Shown piece by piece: positions 15,740 to 23,825 of a stretch of DNA of 64,000 nucleotides. Location of the stretch: the NCBI GenBank assembly GCA_036269135.1, contig DATASQ010000050.1, forward strand, positions 124,001 through 188,000. The letters run 5' to 3'. Position numbers and translations under genes: made by a program. Each line of letters opens with the position of its first letter. Positions within the stretch are counted from its first letter, which is position 1. Origin of the DNA: Palsa-343 sp036269135 (GTDB taxonomy: Bacteria; Acidobacteriota; Terriglobia; Terriglobales; Acidobacteriaceae). Under the pieces are notes generated by a model. That model saw nothing but the letters and a program-made list of their open reading frames with translations. It ran no database searches and was not told the origin of the DNA.

Positions 15740-17890
15740 TTACCAGGCCTTGCGCTCGACGAAATCCCGGACCGTGCGCGCAAGGCTGCCGGCGAGGCTG
15801 GTGCGGCGGACGACGATGCGGGCGGTACCGGTCATACCCGCGTGGAGCGATCCATCGTTGGCCATAACGGCCTCGGCTGCGTAGTATTCGAGGCGCGCTC
15901 CCGCTTTGATTTCCCGAATGCTTTCGACGGCGGGCGGCAGCTCCCCGGCGACCGGCTGCAGGTCCGCAACCGTGGCCGAGCGGGAACGGAAGCTGCCGTC
16001 CAGCAGCAGACTCACGGGCGCTCCGGCGCGGACGCGGCCGACGGCGTAATCGGGCACGAAGATGCGCGCGCGCATGCGGCGAACATCGTCAATCTGGGTG
16101 ATGGTGGCGCCCTCCGGCAAATAGGCGCCCACCAGATCGTGCAGGCGGGGCGCGGCCACGACGCCGTCAATAGGAGAGCGCGGCGTCAGCTGGGCTGCCT
16201 GGTCCAGAACCACCACCCGCTGCGCATGCGCCCGGGTGTTCTGCTGCAGAGCGGACGCCAGATCGGCGTAACTGAGCTGCGCCTGGACGCGCTCGAGGCC
16301 GGTGAGCGCGGCATCTTCGCCGGAACCGGCTCGCGCGGATTCAATCGGAGCGCTCGTCATCCGCAGTAGCTCGTCGCCGGCTCGTACGGTCTCTCCCTCA
16401 TGCACCAGCACAGCGACGACGCGTCCGGGGACGGTGCTGCGCACCTCGGCAAAGCGGACCGGTTCCAGCAGGAAGCGCGCCGTCACCGTCTCATGCCACA
16501 CGGGCAGGAAAAAAAACAAAGCCAGCGCCCCGGCCGCTATCGCCGTATGCAGGGGCGTGAACCAGGAGCGAACCCGATCGCGCTTATCGAGAATCACGGT
16601 GCGGATAAACCTCCACAGAGTTTTGAGACGGGAGCGGAAGATGACCAGCGCCAAAGCCAGAGCCGGAACAAAAGCCCACTGCGGGCTGTATTTGGCGAAG
16701 ACATTGTCACAAAAGCGGACCACGGTGAACAGCAGCAGGTAGCTGTAGATGCCCGAGCAGACGGCGTAGAGGAGAAACCCGGCCCGCCGCCGCCTGGGAA
16801 CATAATCCACCTCAACCGGCAGGCGGAAGATCTTCTTCCGCACCAGACCGGAGAGGTAGGCGGTGGACTTTTCCTTGATGTCGGCGAAGCCGATGATTTC
16901 GGAGAAGGCGAAGTAGCCGTCGAGCTTGATCAGGGGGTTCATGTTCACCACGACGACGGCGACGCCGGTAATGAGCATGATCTTGTAAGCCAGATCGTGC
17001 GCGCCGCTGCCGGGTGGCGTGCCCCACCACACGATGGTGGCGACCCCGCAGAAGATCATCTCCACCCAGATGCCGGCAAGAATCGTCATGAAGCGCTGCC
17101 AGCGGCTGGCGTAGACCCAGGCCTCGCTGACATCCACAAAGAAGGCCGGGGTGAGATAGATGAGATGGAATCCCATGGCGTGCACCTGGCCGCCGTAGTG
17201 CTTGCAGGTGAGTCCATGGGCCGACTCGTGAAAGTAGCCGAGGACGAGAAAGAGGAGCCAGAACTCGGCCAGATCGGCGGGAGTCTTTTCCGTAAAGTTG
17301 TAAAACTGCAGCGTGTCGTGGCCGATTTGCCCCCAGTTGACCACGAAGAGAAACGTCATGAACGCGAACAGCGCCAGGCAAAGACCGGTAAACCACGGTG
17401 TGTAGACCCAGCGCAGCCAGGGATAGATGCGGTCGAAGTAGCGGTCCGGATCCCATGCGGAAAACTGCATATGGGCAACGTCGCCGAACTTCGATTTCTT
17501 ATGCGCGTGCTCGTGGCGTCCGGCTTCGAGCTTCTGCTGCAGAGCGATGTTTTGCTCCAGCGGCGTCTGATACCAAAAGCCGACCGCGTCGAGATTGCTG
17601 GTGAATTCGCGCAGGTCGTCCGGGTCATAGCGCACGCCGCTGAGCTCGGCGTACAGATCGGACACCTCTTCCCAAGAGCGGGTGCCGTCGAACAGCTGAG
17701 CCAGCTGCCACTGCTCCGGGGGGAAGCGAAAAATCTGGTCTCGCCCGCGGATGAGAACCACGACGACGGGCTGGCCGTCTTCAATATTGTCGCGGTGAAT
17801 CGCGTCCGGGTCGACTTTCGGATAGCCGGTGCGAGCGCGGCGCACCGGCATCTCCGGCAGGGCGGCGTTCAGGGCTTCGGCAAGATTCAT
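15740..17890 (-). CDS. PqqD-like / M50 site-2-type protease / HlyD fusion membrane protein
   Basis: Polytopic protein of 716 residues with three parts. Residues about 25-105 resemble a PqqD-type peptide-binding domain (IRGRDQIFRFPPEQWQLAQL, then a helical end). The M50-like membrane core has the zinc motif HESAH (221-225) and the third-ligand motif NPLIKLDG (318-325, D324), so a metalloprotease centre is intact. From about residue 480 a membrane segment leads into an HlyD/biotinyl-lipoyl adaptor domain. This matches proteins annotated as putative peptide zinc metalloproteases, which occur with peptide-modification or export systems. It is the last gene of a three-gene operon; its ATG overlaps the preceding stop (ATGA, 17887-17890). 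Role in processing the nearby repeat peptide is inference. Confidence 0.83.
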   Translation of the reverse strand: MNLAEALNAALPEMPVRRARTGYPKVDPDAIHRDNIEDGQPVVVVLIRGRDQIFRFPPEQWQLAQLFDGTRSWEEVSDLYAELSGVRYDPDDLREFTSNLDAVGFWYQTPLEQNIALQQKLEAGRHEHAHKKSKFGDVAHMQFSAWDPDRYFDRIYPWLRWVYTPWFTGLCLALFAFMTFLFVVNWGQIGHDTLQFYNFTEKTPADLAEFWLLFLVLGYFHESAHGLTCKHYGGQVHAMGFHLIYLTPAFFVDVSEAWVYASRWQRFMTILAGIWVEMIFCGVATIVWWGTPPGSGAHDLAYKIMLITGVAVVVVNMNPLIKLDGYFAFSEIIGFADIKEKSTAYLSGLVRKKIFRLPVEVDYVPRRRRAGFLLYAVCSGIYSYLLLFTVVRFCDNVFAKYSPQWAFVPALALALVIFRSRLKTLWRFIRTVILDKRDRVRSWFTPLHTAIAAGALALFFFLPVWHETVTARFLLEPVRFAEVRSTVPGRVVAVLVHEGETVRAGDELLRMTSAPIESARAGSGEDAALTGLERVQAQLSYADLASALQQNTRAHAQRVVVLDQAAQLTPRSPIDGVVAAPRLHDLVGAYLPEGATITQIDDVRRMRARIFVPDYAVGRVRAGAPVSLLLDGSFRSRSATVADLQPVAGELPPAVESIREIKAGARLEYYAAEAVMANDGSLHAGMTGTARIVVRRTSLAGSLARTVRDFVERKAW

Positions 17891-18798
17891 CGTCCACGCG
17901 GAATGCGAATGTTGGCGACCATGCCGGGCAGCAGGCCAGGAATCCGCTTCGTCAGCACCGCCGTTACTTCAATCGTGCCGCTGCCCGGATCCACCACCGG
18001 GCTCAGGTGCGTCACCGAGGCCTCGGCGACATCATGAAAGTCGGAAGTGGGCGAAACCGCGACGCGCTCGCCCCGGCGAACCAGCGAAAGGCTGCTCGCC
18101 GGCAGGGTGAAGCGAACCTCCATGGGCGAGTTGCCGGTGATCTGGAAGAGCCGCTCGCCGATGTTTACGTACTGGCCCAGGCGTACGTAGCGCTGGGATA
18201 CGACGCCGGCGAACGGCGCGGTGATCCGGGTCTTCTGCATTTCGAGATTCAGCGATTCCAGAGTCGCCTGAGCCGCCTGCATCGCACCCCGCTGCCGATC
18301 CACCTCGTATTGGGTCGCAGCCAGATCGTAGCGCACGTGATCGAGAGCCTCCTGCGTATTGATGCCGGCCTGGCGCATGGCTTCGGCGCGCTGCAAATCG
18401 ACCTTGCGAACGTCCACCTCCGCCTGCCAGTTCTTCAAATCCCACTGGAGGCTTTGCACCTTGTACTGCTCCGCGTCCCGGTCGGCGGTCACTTGCCGGT
18501 CATCCAGCTGCGCCAGCATTTGCCCCGGGCTCACCGGGGAATCGACGTCCACCGTCAGGCGGGTCACAATCCCTGTTCTCAAAGCGACGACGTCAATCTG
18601 CTGCTCCATCGTCACGGGGCCGGTGGTCAGCAGATCATTCTGCGCGGGCGCCTCCACCGGCGGAGCGGGCGCCGGAGCCGCGACGGGCGCCGTTGCCGCG
18701 GCCACCGTTCCCTCGCCGCTCCCATTATGGCTGCCGCTGCACCCGAGCGCCGCCAGCAGGAGACCCAGCGAAGCAACCGCCGCCGTCCGATATCCCAT
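17887..18798 (-). CDS. HlyD/RND-type periplasmic adaptor lipoprotein
   Basis: Membrane-fusion protein of 303 residues. The ATG at 18798 is chosen because GGTGAGG precedes it by 6 nt and it opens a lipoprotein signal (MGYRTAAVASLGLLLAALGC, with C20 as the lipidation site); an ATG at 18813 overlapping the upstream stop is the alternative. The mature protein has the lipoyl half-motif (SPVSPGQMLAQLDDRQV), a long alpha-helical hairpin, the second half-motif (ITAPFAGVVSQRYVRLGQYV) and a beta-barrel domain, ending in LLPGMVANIRIPRGR. No RND pump or outer-membrane factor gene is in the operon; neighbours are two other HlyD-containing proteins, which suggests a dedicated export complex. Confidence 0.85.
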   Translation of the reverse strand: MGYRTAAVASLGLLLAALGCSGSHNGSGEGTVAAATAPVAAPAPAPPVEAPAQNDLLTTGPVTMEQQIDVVALRTGIVTRLTVDVDSPVSPGQMLAQLDDRQVTADRDAEQYKVQSLQWDLKNWQAEVDVRKVDLQRAEAMRQAGINTQEALDHVRYDLAATQYEVDRQRGAMQAAQATLESLNLEMQKTRITAPFAGVVSQRYVRLGQYVNIGERLFQITGNSPMEVRFTLPASSLSLVRRGERVAVSPTSDFHDVAEASVTHLSPVVDPGSGTIEVTAVLTKRIPGLLPGMVANIRIPRGR

Positions 18799-18806
18799 CG
18801 CACGCC

Positions 18807-21203
18807 TCACCATCCAAACCACCCCCAAAGCTTCGACCACATCCACAGCGCCGGTTCACGAAAGAGAACGTAGCCCAGCGGCCGCAGGCCGGTGCGGATC
18901 TTCCCATAGCCCTGCATGCCGGCTCGCAGACGTCCTTCCGGATTGGGCACCGCGATCCGCGCATAGAACGTGCGCTCATCGCCGGACACCTGGCTCGCCG
19001 GGCTCACCACGCCGACGCGCCCGCTGAAAGTCCGTGCCGGATAGGACTCCAGCTTGACCCGCGCCGCATCGCCGACCCGCAGCAGGCCCACATCCCCCTC
19101 GGGCACCGCCACGTCCACGCTGACGCTGTTCGTGCTCACCAGCTCCATCAGCGGATCGCCGAGCGAGACCTTGCGTCCGGCGAGGTCTTCCACGTAAGGC
19201 GTCGCCACCACGCCGCTCAGCTGCGCGCGCAGGGTCATTCGCGACAGTTCCTCGGCGGCGCGCGCCAGCTCGCTGCGCAGATAGTTGGCTTCCAGCTGCC
19301 GCTGGCCGGCCACGGTCGCGTTGTTGTTCACCAGCGCCTGGGCTCCCTGGGCCATCGCGGTGTTGTAGCGGGCCTCGAGGGTGGCGAGGACCGCGCGCTG
19401 GTTCCAGTCCGCCATCTGCGCCAGAGGCATACCCGGCGTGACCCGGTCGCCCTCATGCACAAACACCTTCTGCACCACGCCGTCTTCTTCGGCGCGGACG
19501 TATTGGGTCTGGTCGGGCGCTACCTGGGCCGTCCCCGCCACGCGCAGAGGGATCGGCGCCAGGACCAGCACGAGGACCACGGCCGCCAGGATGCCGATTC
19601 TCAACGCGCGCCGGCTCCGATCCAGAGCCATAAACCGGCGCTTCTTCTCGATCAGCGGCTCCAGGATGCCGATGAACGGGACTTCCTTATAAAGGGAGGC
19701 GTTGCGCAGGGCCAGCGTCGCCTGGCTGGCAAGAATCTTAATCACCTCGATGTGCAGATCGGTCAGGAAGTCCGGGTCAGGGCTTTCGAACGAGAGAACC
19801 CCGAGCGAGCCTTCCTCATCGGTGAGCGGAATGGCATAGAAGCCGCGCGAACCGGTCGCATCGAAGTAGCGGCGAAACTTTTCCCGCGTCTCCGGTCGAG
19901 GATCGTCGATCTCCTCGTCGTGCCGGCTGACCTGAATTTCTGTCTGCAGGCCGGCCGTCCAGCGGAGCACATCCGTGAGCTGCTGGATCGCCGGATCGCC
20001 CGCATCGATCTTGCGAACGCCCGATACGGCCTGAATCGTCAGCCGCCCCCGCTGTTCCAGGGCAATCGCCGCTCGTTCGTAGGGAATGACCAGCTGCGGC
20101 TGATTGACGATGGCCTGCAGCACGCGCTCCAGGTTCAGCGTGGAGCCGATTTCCTGGCCGACGCTGACCAGGGTCTGCAGGATCTCGATCTTGCGCTCGG
20201 CCTCCAGCAGAGACGAGTTGTGCAGCGCCTGGGCCGCCGATGCCGCCACCTGCGTCAGCACAAACAGATCGTCATCGTCGAGGGGCGATTCTCCTTCGAG
20301 GCGAACCACCTCGAGAACGCCTACCAGGCTTTCGCCATCCATCAGCGGAGCAGCGAGCAGCGAGCCGACGCGGAGCTCGCCGGCGCGCGCATTGCGCTGG
20401 ACCAGCGCCTCGTCCTCCGCCTGCAGCAACACCGGCTCCCCGGTCTCGCTCACCTGCCCGGCAATCCCGCCGGAGGCGCCCGTCTGGCGTTCGCCGGTCT
20501 GCGCTCCCGGATCGTCGCCCGCCTGCTGCAGCAGCAGCAGCTCTTCCCGCTCCACCATCCACAGATTCACAGCCGCGGCGTGAATCAGGTCGCTCACCTT
20601 CTCGCAGATGATGGGCAGCAGCGACGCCATTTCCAGGGTGGCGTTGAACACCTTTTCGATATCGTAGAGCTGGGTAAGCCGCATCACCGAGGCCAGGCCG
20701 GCGTTGCGCTCGGCCGCATACGCAAGCGATCCGGCAAACGCAATGGCCGCCACCCCGCCCATCTCGCCGATCTGCTCCAGCACATCTTCGGACGGCGGCG
20801 CCGCAAAGCTGACAATCTCGATGCAGCCCATCACCCGCTCTCCCCACAAAAGCGGGACATAGGAGAGCGCTGCGATGTTCTGCCTCACGTCCAGGTGCGC
20901 GAAATCTTCGCGGCTCAGTTCATCGACGCGGAACTGAAGGATGGTCCGTTCTTCTGCGACCGCGCCCAGGGTGCCGGACTCCAGAGGGATGGCCCCGCCA
21001 TCGACCACGATTTCTCCCGCGGTGGCGCGTGCCGTCCAGACCGGCGCCGCCGGCTCCTCGATGGTGAAGACCACCACCGCGCAATCCGGAATCACCTCGG
21101 CGACGCTGGCGGCGACCAGCCGCGCGCGCGGGCCGATCTCCAGCTCCGACAGCAATGCCGACGGCAATTCCGCAAATGGGAACACCACTGCAGACTGACT
21201 CAA
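18807..21203 (-). CDS. Triple-GAF protein fused to a membrane-anchored HlyD domain
   Basis: First gene of the operon, about 798 residues. The initiator is probably TTG at 21203: AGGAG lies 8 nt upstream of it but only 2-3 nt before the other candidate TTG at 21209. The N-terminal 500 residues hold GAF-like repeats (about 25-165, 185-350 and 355-510; for example the segment DIEKVFNATLEMASLLPI and the segment QTLVSVGQEIGSTLNLERVL). A single membrane segment follows (about 530-550), then an HlyD adaptor with the two lipoyl halves and a helical hairpin. A cytoplasmic sensor coupled to a periplasmic adaptor is unusual and could gate export by ligand binding. Ligand unknown. The next gene starts 8 bp downstream. 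Confidence 0.82.
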   Translation of the reverse strand: MSQSAVVFPFAELPSALLSELEIGPRARLVAASVAEVIPDCAVVVFTIEEPAAPVWTARATAGEIVVDGGAIPLESGTLGAVAEERTILQFRVDELSREDFAHLDVRQNIAALSYVPLLWGERVMGCIEIVSFAAPPSEDVLEQIGEMGGVAAIAFAGSLAYAAERNAGLASVMRLTQLYDIEKVFNATLEMASLLPIICEKVSDLIHAAAVNLWMVEREELLLLQQAGDDPGAQTGERQTGASGGIAGQVSETGEPVLLQAEDEALVQRNARAGELRVGSLLAAPLMDGESLVGVLEVVRLEGESPLDDDDLFVLTQVAASAAQALHNSSLLEAERKIEILQTLVSVGQEIGSTLNLERVLQAIVNQPQLVIPYERAAIALEQRGRLTIQAVSGVRKIDAGDPAIQQLTDVLRWTAGLQTEIQVSRHDEEIDDPRPETREKFRRYFDATGSRGFYAIPLTDEEGSLGVLSFESPDPDFLTDLHIEVIKILASQATLALRNASLYKEVPFIGILEPLIEKKRRFMALDRSRRALRIGILAAVVLVLVLAPIPLRVAGTAQVAPDQTQYVRAEEDGVVQKVFVHEGDRVTPGMPLAQMADWNQRAVLATLEARYNTAMAQGAQALVNNNATVAGQRQLEANYLRSELARAAEELSRMTLRAQLSGVVATPYVEDLAGRKVSLGDPLMELVSTNSVSVDVAVPEGDVGLLRVGDAARVKLESYPARTFSGRVGVVSPASQVSGDERTFYARIAVPNPEGRLRAGMQGYGKIRTGLRPLGYVLFREPALWMWSKLWGWFGW

Positions 21204-21452
21204 CTGCAAGGCTCCTTCCGTCCGGGTTCAGCGTGATGCACTGGGCAGGTCTCACGCTTTCGAGAGATGACAGTTGCTGGGAACGGGCGAAGCCCTCGCT
21301 TCCGGGGATGAAGCTGCAACCCTCTCTGAGAGACTGCTGGCGGTATGGTATCCTGCCGCTGCTTTCGCGGTTAAGTTTTTTTATCAAGGCCGGCTTATCG
21401 CTTTTGCCGTGGTGCGCCTCCCGACAGGTGCCCTTTGAAGGAGGAACACAAT
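21204..21452. other. Divergent promoter region between the GAF-HlyD operon and the STAS gene
   Basis: About 250 bp. I see a short palindrome (TCTCTGAGAGA near 21332-21342) and an AT-rich stretch (TTAAGTTTTTTTATCAA around 21371-21387), but no clear -35/-10 pair and no copy of the tandem palindromes found at 15111-15151. Confidence 0.4.
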
Positions 21453-21800
21453 TTGAACTCGATCGAGATCGGCGTCTTAAAACATGGGGAGGTCACGGCC
21501 GTGGCGCTGCACGGAGCCCTCGTTCTGGGTCCTCCCGTCGACAGCCTGCGCCAGACCCTGGAAAACCTGGCCGCCCATGGCGAGTTCCGGATCGTCCTCG
21601 GCCTCGCCGAGATCACCAAGCTGGACTCCAGCGGCATTGGGCTGCTGGTCAAGGCCCTGCAGGGGTGCAAGGAAGCCGGCGGTTCCGTCAAGCTCGTGAA
21701 TCCTGCCCGGGTGGTTGTGCAGACGCTGAGTATGTGCCGCCTGCTCCCGCTGTTCGACGTCTACGACGACGAGCAGCAGGCCATCGATTCCTTCGCCTGA
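21453..21800 (+). CDS. STAS-domain anti-sigma-factor antagonist
   Basis: Small cytoplasmic switch protein of 115 residues, all of it one STAS domain. The phosphorylatable serine lies in the canonical stretch LDSSGIGLLVKA. Partner-switching proteins of this kind bind an anti-sigma factor or an Rsb-like kinase when unphosphorylated. The start is taken as TTG at 21453, because GAAGGAGG (21437-21444) sits 8 nt upstream; an earlier in-frame TTG would place that RBS inside the gene. No cognate serine kinase or PP2C phosphatase gene is next to it. It diverges from the GAF-HlyD operon, so a regulatory link is possible but unproven. Confidence 0.85.
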   Translation: MNSIEIGVLKHGEVTAVALHGALVLGPPVDSLRQTLENLAAHGEFRIVLGLAEITKLDSSGIGLLVKALQGCKEAGGSVKLVNPARVVVQTLSMCRLLPLFDVYDDEQQAIDSFA

Positions 21801-21821
21801 GGAATTCGCGCTCGCGCTGAA

Positions 21822-21847
21822 ACCTGTACCCTGCACCGTGCTCTTCA
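21822..21847. repeat. Heptanucleotide-periodic tract between STAS gene and rlpA
   Basis: The stretch parses as CCTGTAC, CCTGCAC, CGTGCTC. It is a short relative of the tracts at 7952 and 11513 and fills the gap between two convergent genes, reaching the rlpA stop codon. Confidence 0.45.
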
Positions 21848-22612
21848 GTCCAGCCGCACCAGCCAGGCTTCTCCCTCGCTCGGCTTCAGACGCTGCGCAA
21901 TCTCGGTCGCTATCGTCCGGTCGTCATTCTCCGGCCGGATGCGCACCCAGAATCCCGTGGGCCCCTGGAATTCGATCACATTCGCCCCGGGATAGTCGCG
22001 ATCCAGTTCCGATTGCAGGTGCTTCGCCGCCCCGGCATGGCTGAACGCTCCAATCTGCACGCACCATCGTCCGCCCTCATCCATCGGCTTCGGCGTGCTG
22101 AACACATCGATCCGCACTTCGCCGATGCCGGGGCGCCACAGCCCCACGGCCTTCGCCGCCGCGACAGAAAGGTCCAGGATGCGACCCGCGACAAACGGGC
22201 CGCGATCCGTAATCCGCATCACGGCCGACTGCCCGGTCTTCACGTTCACTACCCGGATGAGCGAACCCATCGGCAGCGTCCGATTCGCCGCCGACAGTTG
22301 ATTCTCGTCGTAGACCATCCCATTGGCGCCGATGCGGTTGTGGTACGGCGGTCCATACCAGCTGGCCACGCCGGTTTCGGTGTAGATGGGCCGATGCGTC
22401 TCCACGAACGCGTCATCCGCGCTCGTCGGAGCGGCCGCCGGTCCCGGCGTCCCGGGAGGCGCCGGGCTGGGTGCGGTCTCCAGCGGAGCCGGCGCAGGAG
22501 GCGGCACATAGGCCACCCGTTGCTTGTGTGCGCAACCCGCGGCCAGCAGCACCAACAAACTGCCGGTCGCGAAAAAAGAAAACCTGCGGGGGAGAGAGAC
22601 AGAAAGCGCCAT
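21845..22612 (-). CDS. rlpA: RlpA-family lipoprotein (septal lytic transglycosylase type) with SPOR domain
   Basis: Outer-membrane lipoprotein of 255 residues that acts on or binds peptidoglycan. The signal ends in LLVLLAAGC (lipobox). A Pro/Ala-rich linker leads to the double-psi beta-barrel RlpA domain, recognisable by TGVASWYGPPYHNRIGANG and by VMRITDRGPFVAGRILDLS. A C-terminal SPOR domain (WCVQIGAFSHAGAAKHLQSEL ... GFWVRIRPE, discontinuous) would bind denuded septal glycan. Catalytic activity cannot be judged by eye because many RlpA proteins only bind. The upstream small gene ends 10 bp before this start on the same strand. Confidence 0.92.
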   Translation of the reverse strand: MALSVSLPRRFSFFATGSLLVLLAAGCAHKQRVAYVPPPAPAPLETAPSPAPPGTPGPAAAPTSADDAFVETHRPIYTETGVASWYGPPYHNRIGANGMVYDENQLSAANRTLPMGSLIRVVNVKTGQSAVMRITDRGPFVAGRILDLSVAAAKAVGLWRPGIGEVRIDVFSTPKPMDEGGRWCVQIGAFSHAGAAKHLQSELDRDYPGANVIEFQGPTGFWVRIRPENDDRTIATEIAQRLKPSEGEAWLVRLD

Positions 22613-22622
22613 GTTGTCCGGG

Positions 22623-22847
22623 CTACGCCCCGCGCCTGCGATCGAGGTTATCGGCCAGCCGCCCCAGTTGTTCGGCCGCCGCGCGCAGCGCCTTCGACGA
22701 GTTGTCCCGCACCTCGGGCACCACCTTGTCGTTCAGATACGTGATCACCCGCTTCACCTCATCCTCAATCCGATCGCCGCATCCGCCCAGATGCTCATCC
22801 ACCCTGCGTCCGAACTCCTCAAACCGCCCTGAATTGCCTGCGCTCAT
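22623..22847 (-). CDS. Small helical protein of unknown function upstream of rlpA
   Basis: I do not recognise it. It is about 74 residues, charged and helical throughout (RFEEFGRRVDEHLGG ... VKRVITYLNDKVVPEVRDN), with no signal or membrane segment, and ends in a basic tail (RRRGA). The ATG at 22847 is preferred because AGAGG lies 10 nt upstream; an ATG at 22856 has the same motif too close. It probably shares a transcript with rlpA. The + strand gene diverging from it starts at 23000. Confidence 0.6.
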   Translation of the reverse strand: MSAGNSGRFEEFGRRVDEHLGGCGDRIEDEVKRVITYLNDKVVPEVRDNSSKALRAAAEQLGRLADNLDRRRGA

Positions 22848-22999
22848 AACGTCCATTGCCTCTGCGTTCAGTATTGCGATGCTCCGCCGCGGGGTCAATC
22901 ACTTCCCTGACCTGGTGCGCATCAGAACGAGCAACCCTTAAATCGCCCTGCTGCGATACATCCCCGGCCCCGGCAATCCTCATCCACGATGAAGGACCC

Positions 23000-23824
23000 G
23001 TGAACCTCCTGAAATACTTTCGGCCAACCGGCTCTCTTTTCGTGGGTTTAGCGCTCTTTTGGCCGCTCATTCCCAGCGCCTCGGCACAGGCCCCCATCCA
23101 ACTTCCGGAGGAGCCGAGGCCTGCCGTCTCCGCGGGCGTCATTCCTTCTTCTCCCTGGCTCTTTGGCCAGTCTCTGCCCACCAAAGCCTCGCCCCAGGCG
23201 GCGTCCTCCATTGAGCACGCGCCGCGCGCCAGGCGCAAGTGGGCCCAATACATCGATCCCGGCGAGAAGGTCCCGCCCCTGTCAGCCGGAGATAAGATCA
23301 TTTTCTCGTTTCACCGCTCGCTCGTCCCCTCCGCCCTGATTCCGGTCTTTTCCTCTGCCGGATTCGGACAGCTCACCGGGGGCAATCCAAAATACGGTGT
23401 GGACAGCGGCGCCTTCGGCGATCGCCTCGGCGGCGATGCGCTCCGCCAGGTCTCCTTTCGCTTCTTTGTGCTCGGTCTCTTCCCTGCCATCGACCATTCC
23501 GACCCACGCTATCTGCGCAAAGCCTCCGGCAGCCGCAAGAGCCGCGTCGCATGGGCCGCCGAACGCGCCTGGGTCACGCAGCGCGACTCGGGACGTCCCG
23601 GCTTCAACGAGGCCAATATCCTGGGGCATCTCGCCGCCTCGTTTCTCACCATGGCCTATTACCCGGCGCCCAGCGCCAACGGCCATGTGGTCCTCGAGAC
23701 CTTCCTCGTCTCGATTGCCGGAACCACCGGAAACAATGAGTTCCTGGAGTTCTGGCCCGACGTCATCAACGTCTGGCGCCAGCACCGCGCGCGCGTCCGC
23801 GCCCGGCAGTCTCAAATGCCCTGA
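23000..23824 (+). CDS. Secreted protein of unknown function, paralogue of the next gene
   Basis: I cannot name the family. The GTG at 23000 has GAAGGA (22991-22996) upstream and opens a signal peptide (LLKYFRPTGSLFVGLALF ... SASAQ), so 274 residues with an exported mature part. The second half contains AIDHSDPRYLRK, then DSGRPGFNEANILGHLAASF, and later NNEFLEFWPDVINVWRQH. The following gene has matching blocks in the same order (SLDHQDPHYHRE, DTGRPMPNYSTLAGSLIEEA, IGNFVTEFVPDVARHI), so the two are tandem duplicates that have diverged. The amphipathic strands and glycine-rich turns would suit an outer-membrane or surface location, which is inference. Confidence 0.75.
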   Translation: MNLLKYFRPTGSLFVGLALFWPLIPSASAQAPIQLPEEPRPAVSAGVIPSSPWLFGQSLPTKASPQAASSIEHAPRARRKWAQYIDPGEKVPPLSAGDKIIFSFHRSLVPSALIPVFSSAGFGQLTGGNPKYGVDSGAFGDRLGGDALRQVSFRFFVLGLFPAIDHSDPRYLRKASGSRKSRVAWAAERAWVTQRDSGRPGFNEANILGHLAASFLTMAYYPAPSANGHVVLETFLVSIAGTTGNNEFLEFWPDVINVWRQHRARVRARQSQMP

Positions 23825-23825
23825 T

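Noticed and set aside
18693..21236. Long plus-strand frame of about 850 codons opposite the GAF-HlyD gene
   Set aside because: It is an antisense shadow of high third-position GC: Arg/His/Gln-rich composition, no recognisable domain, no RBS.
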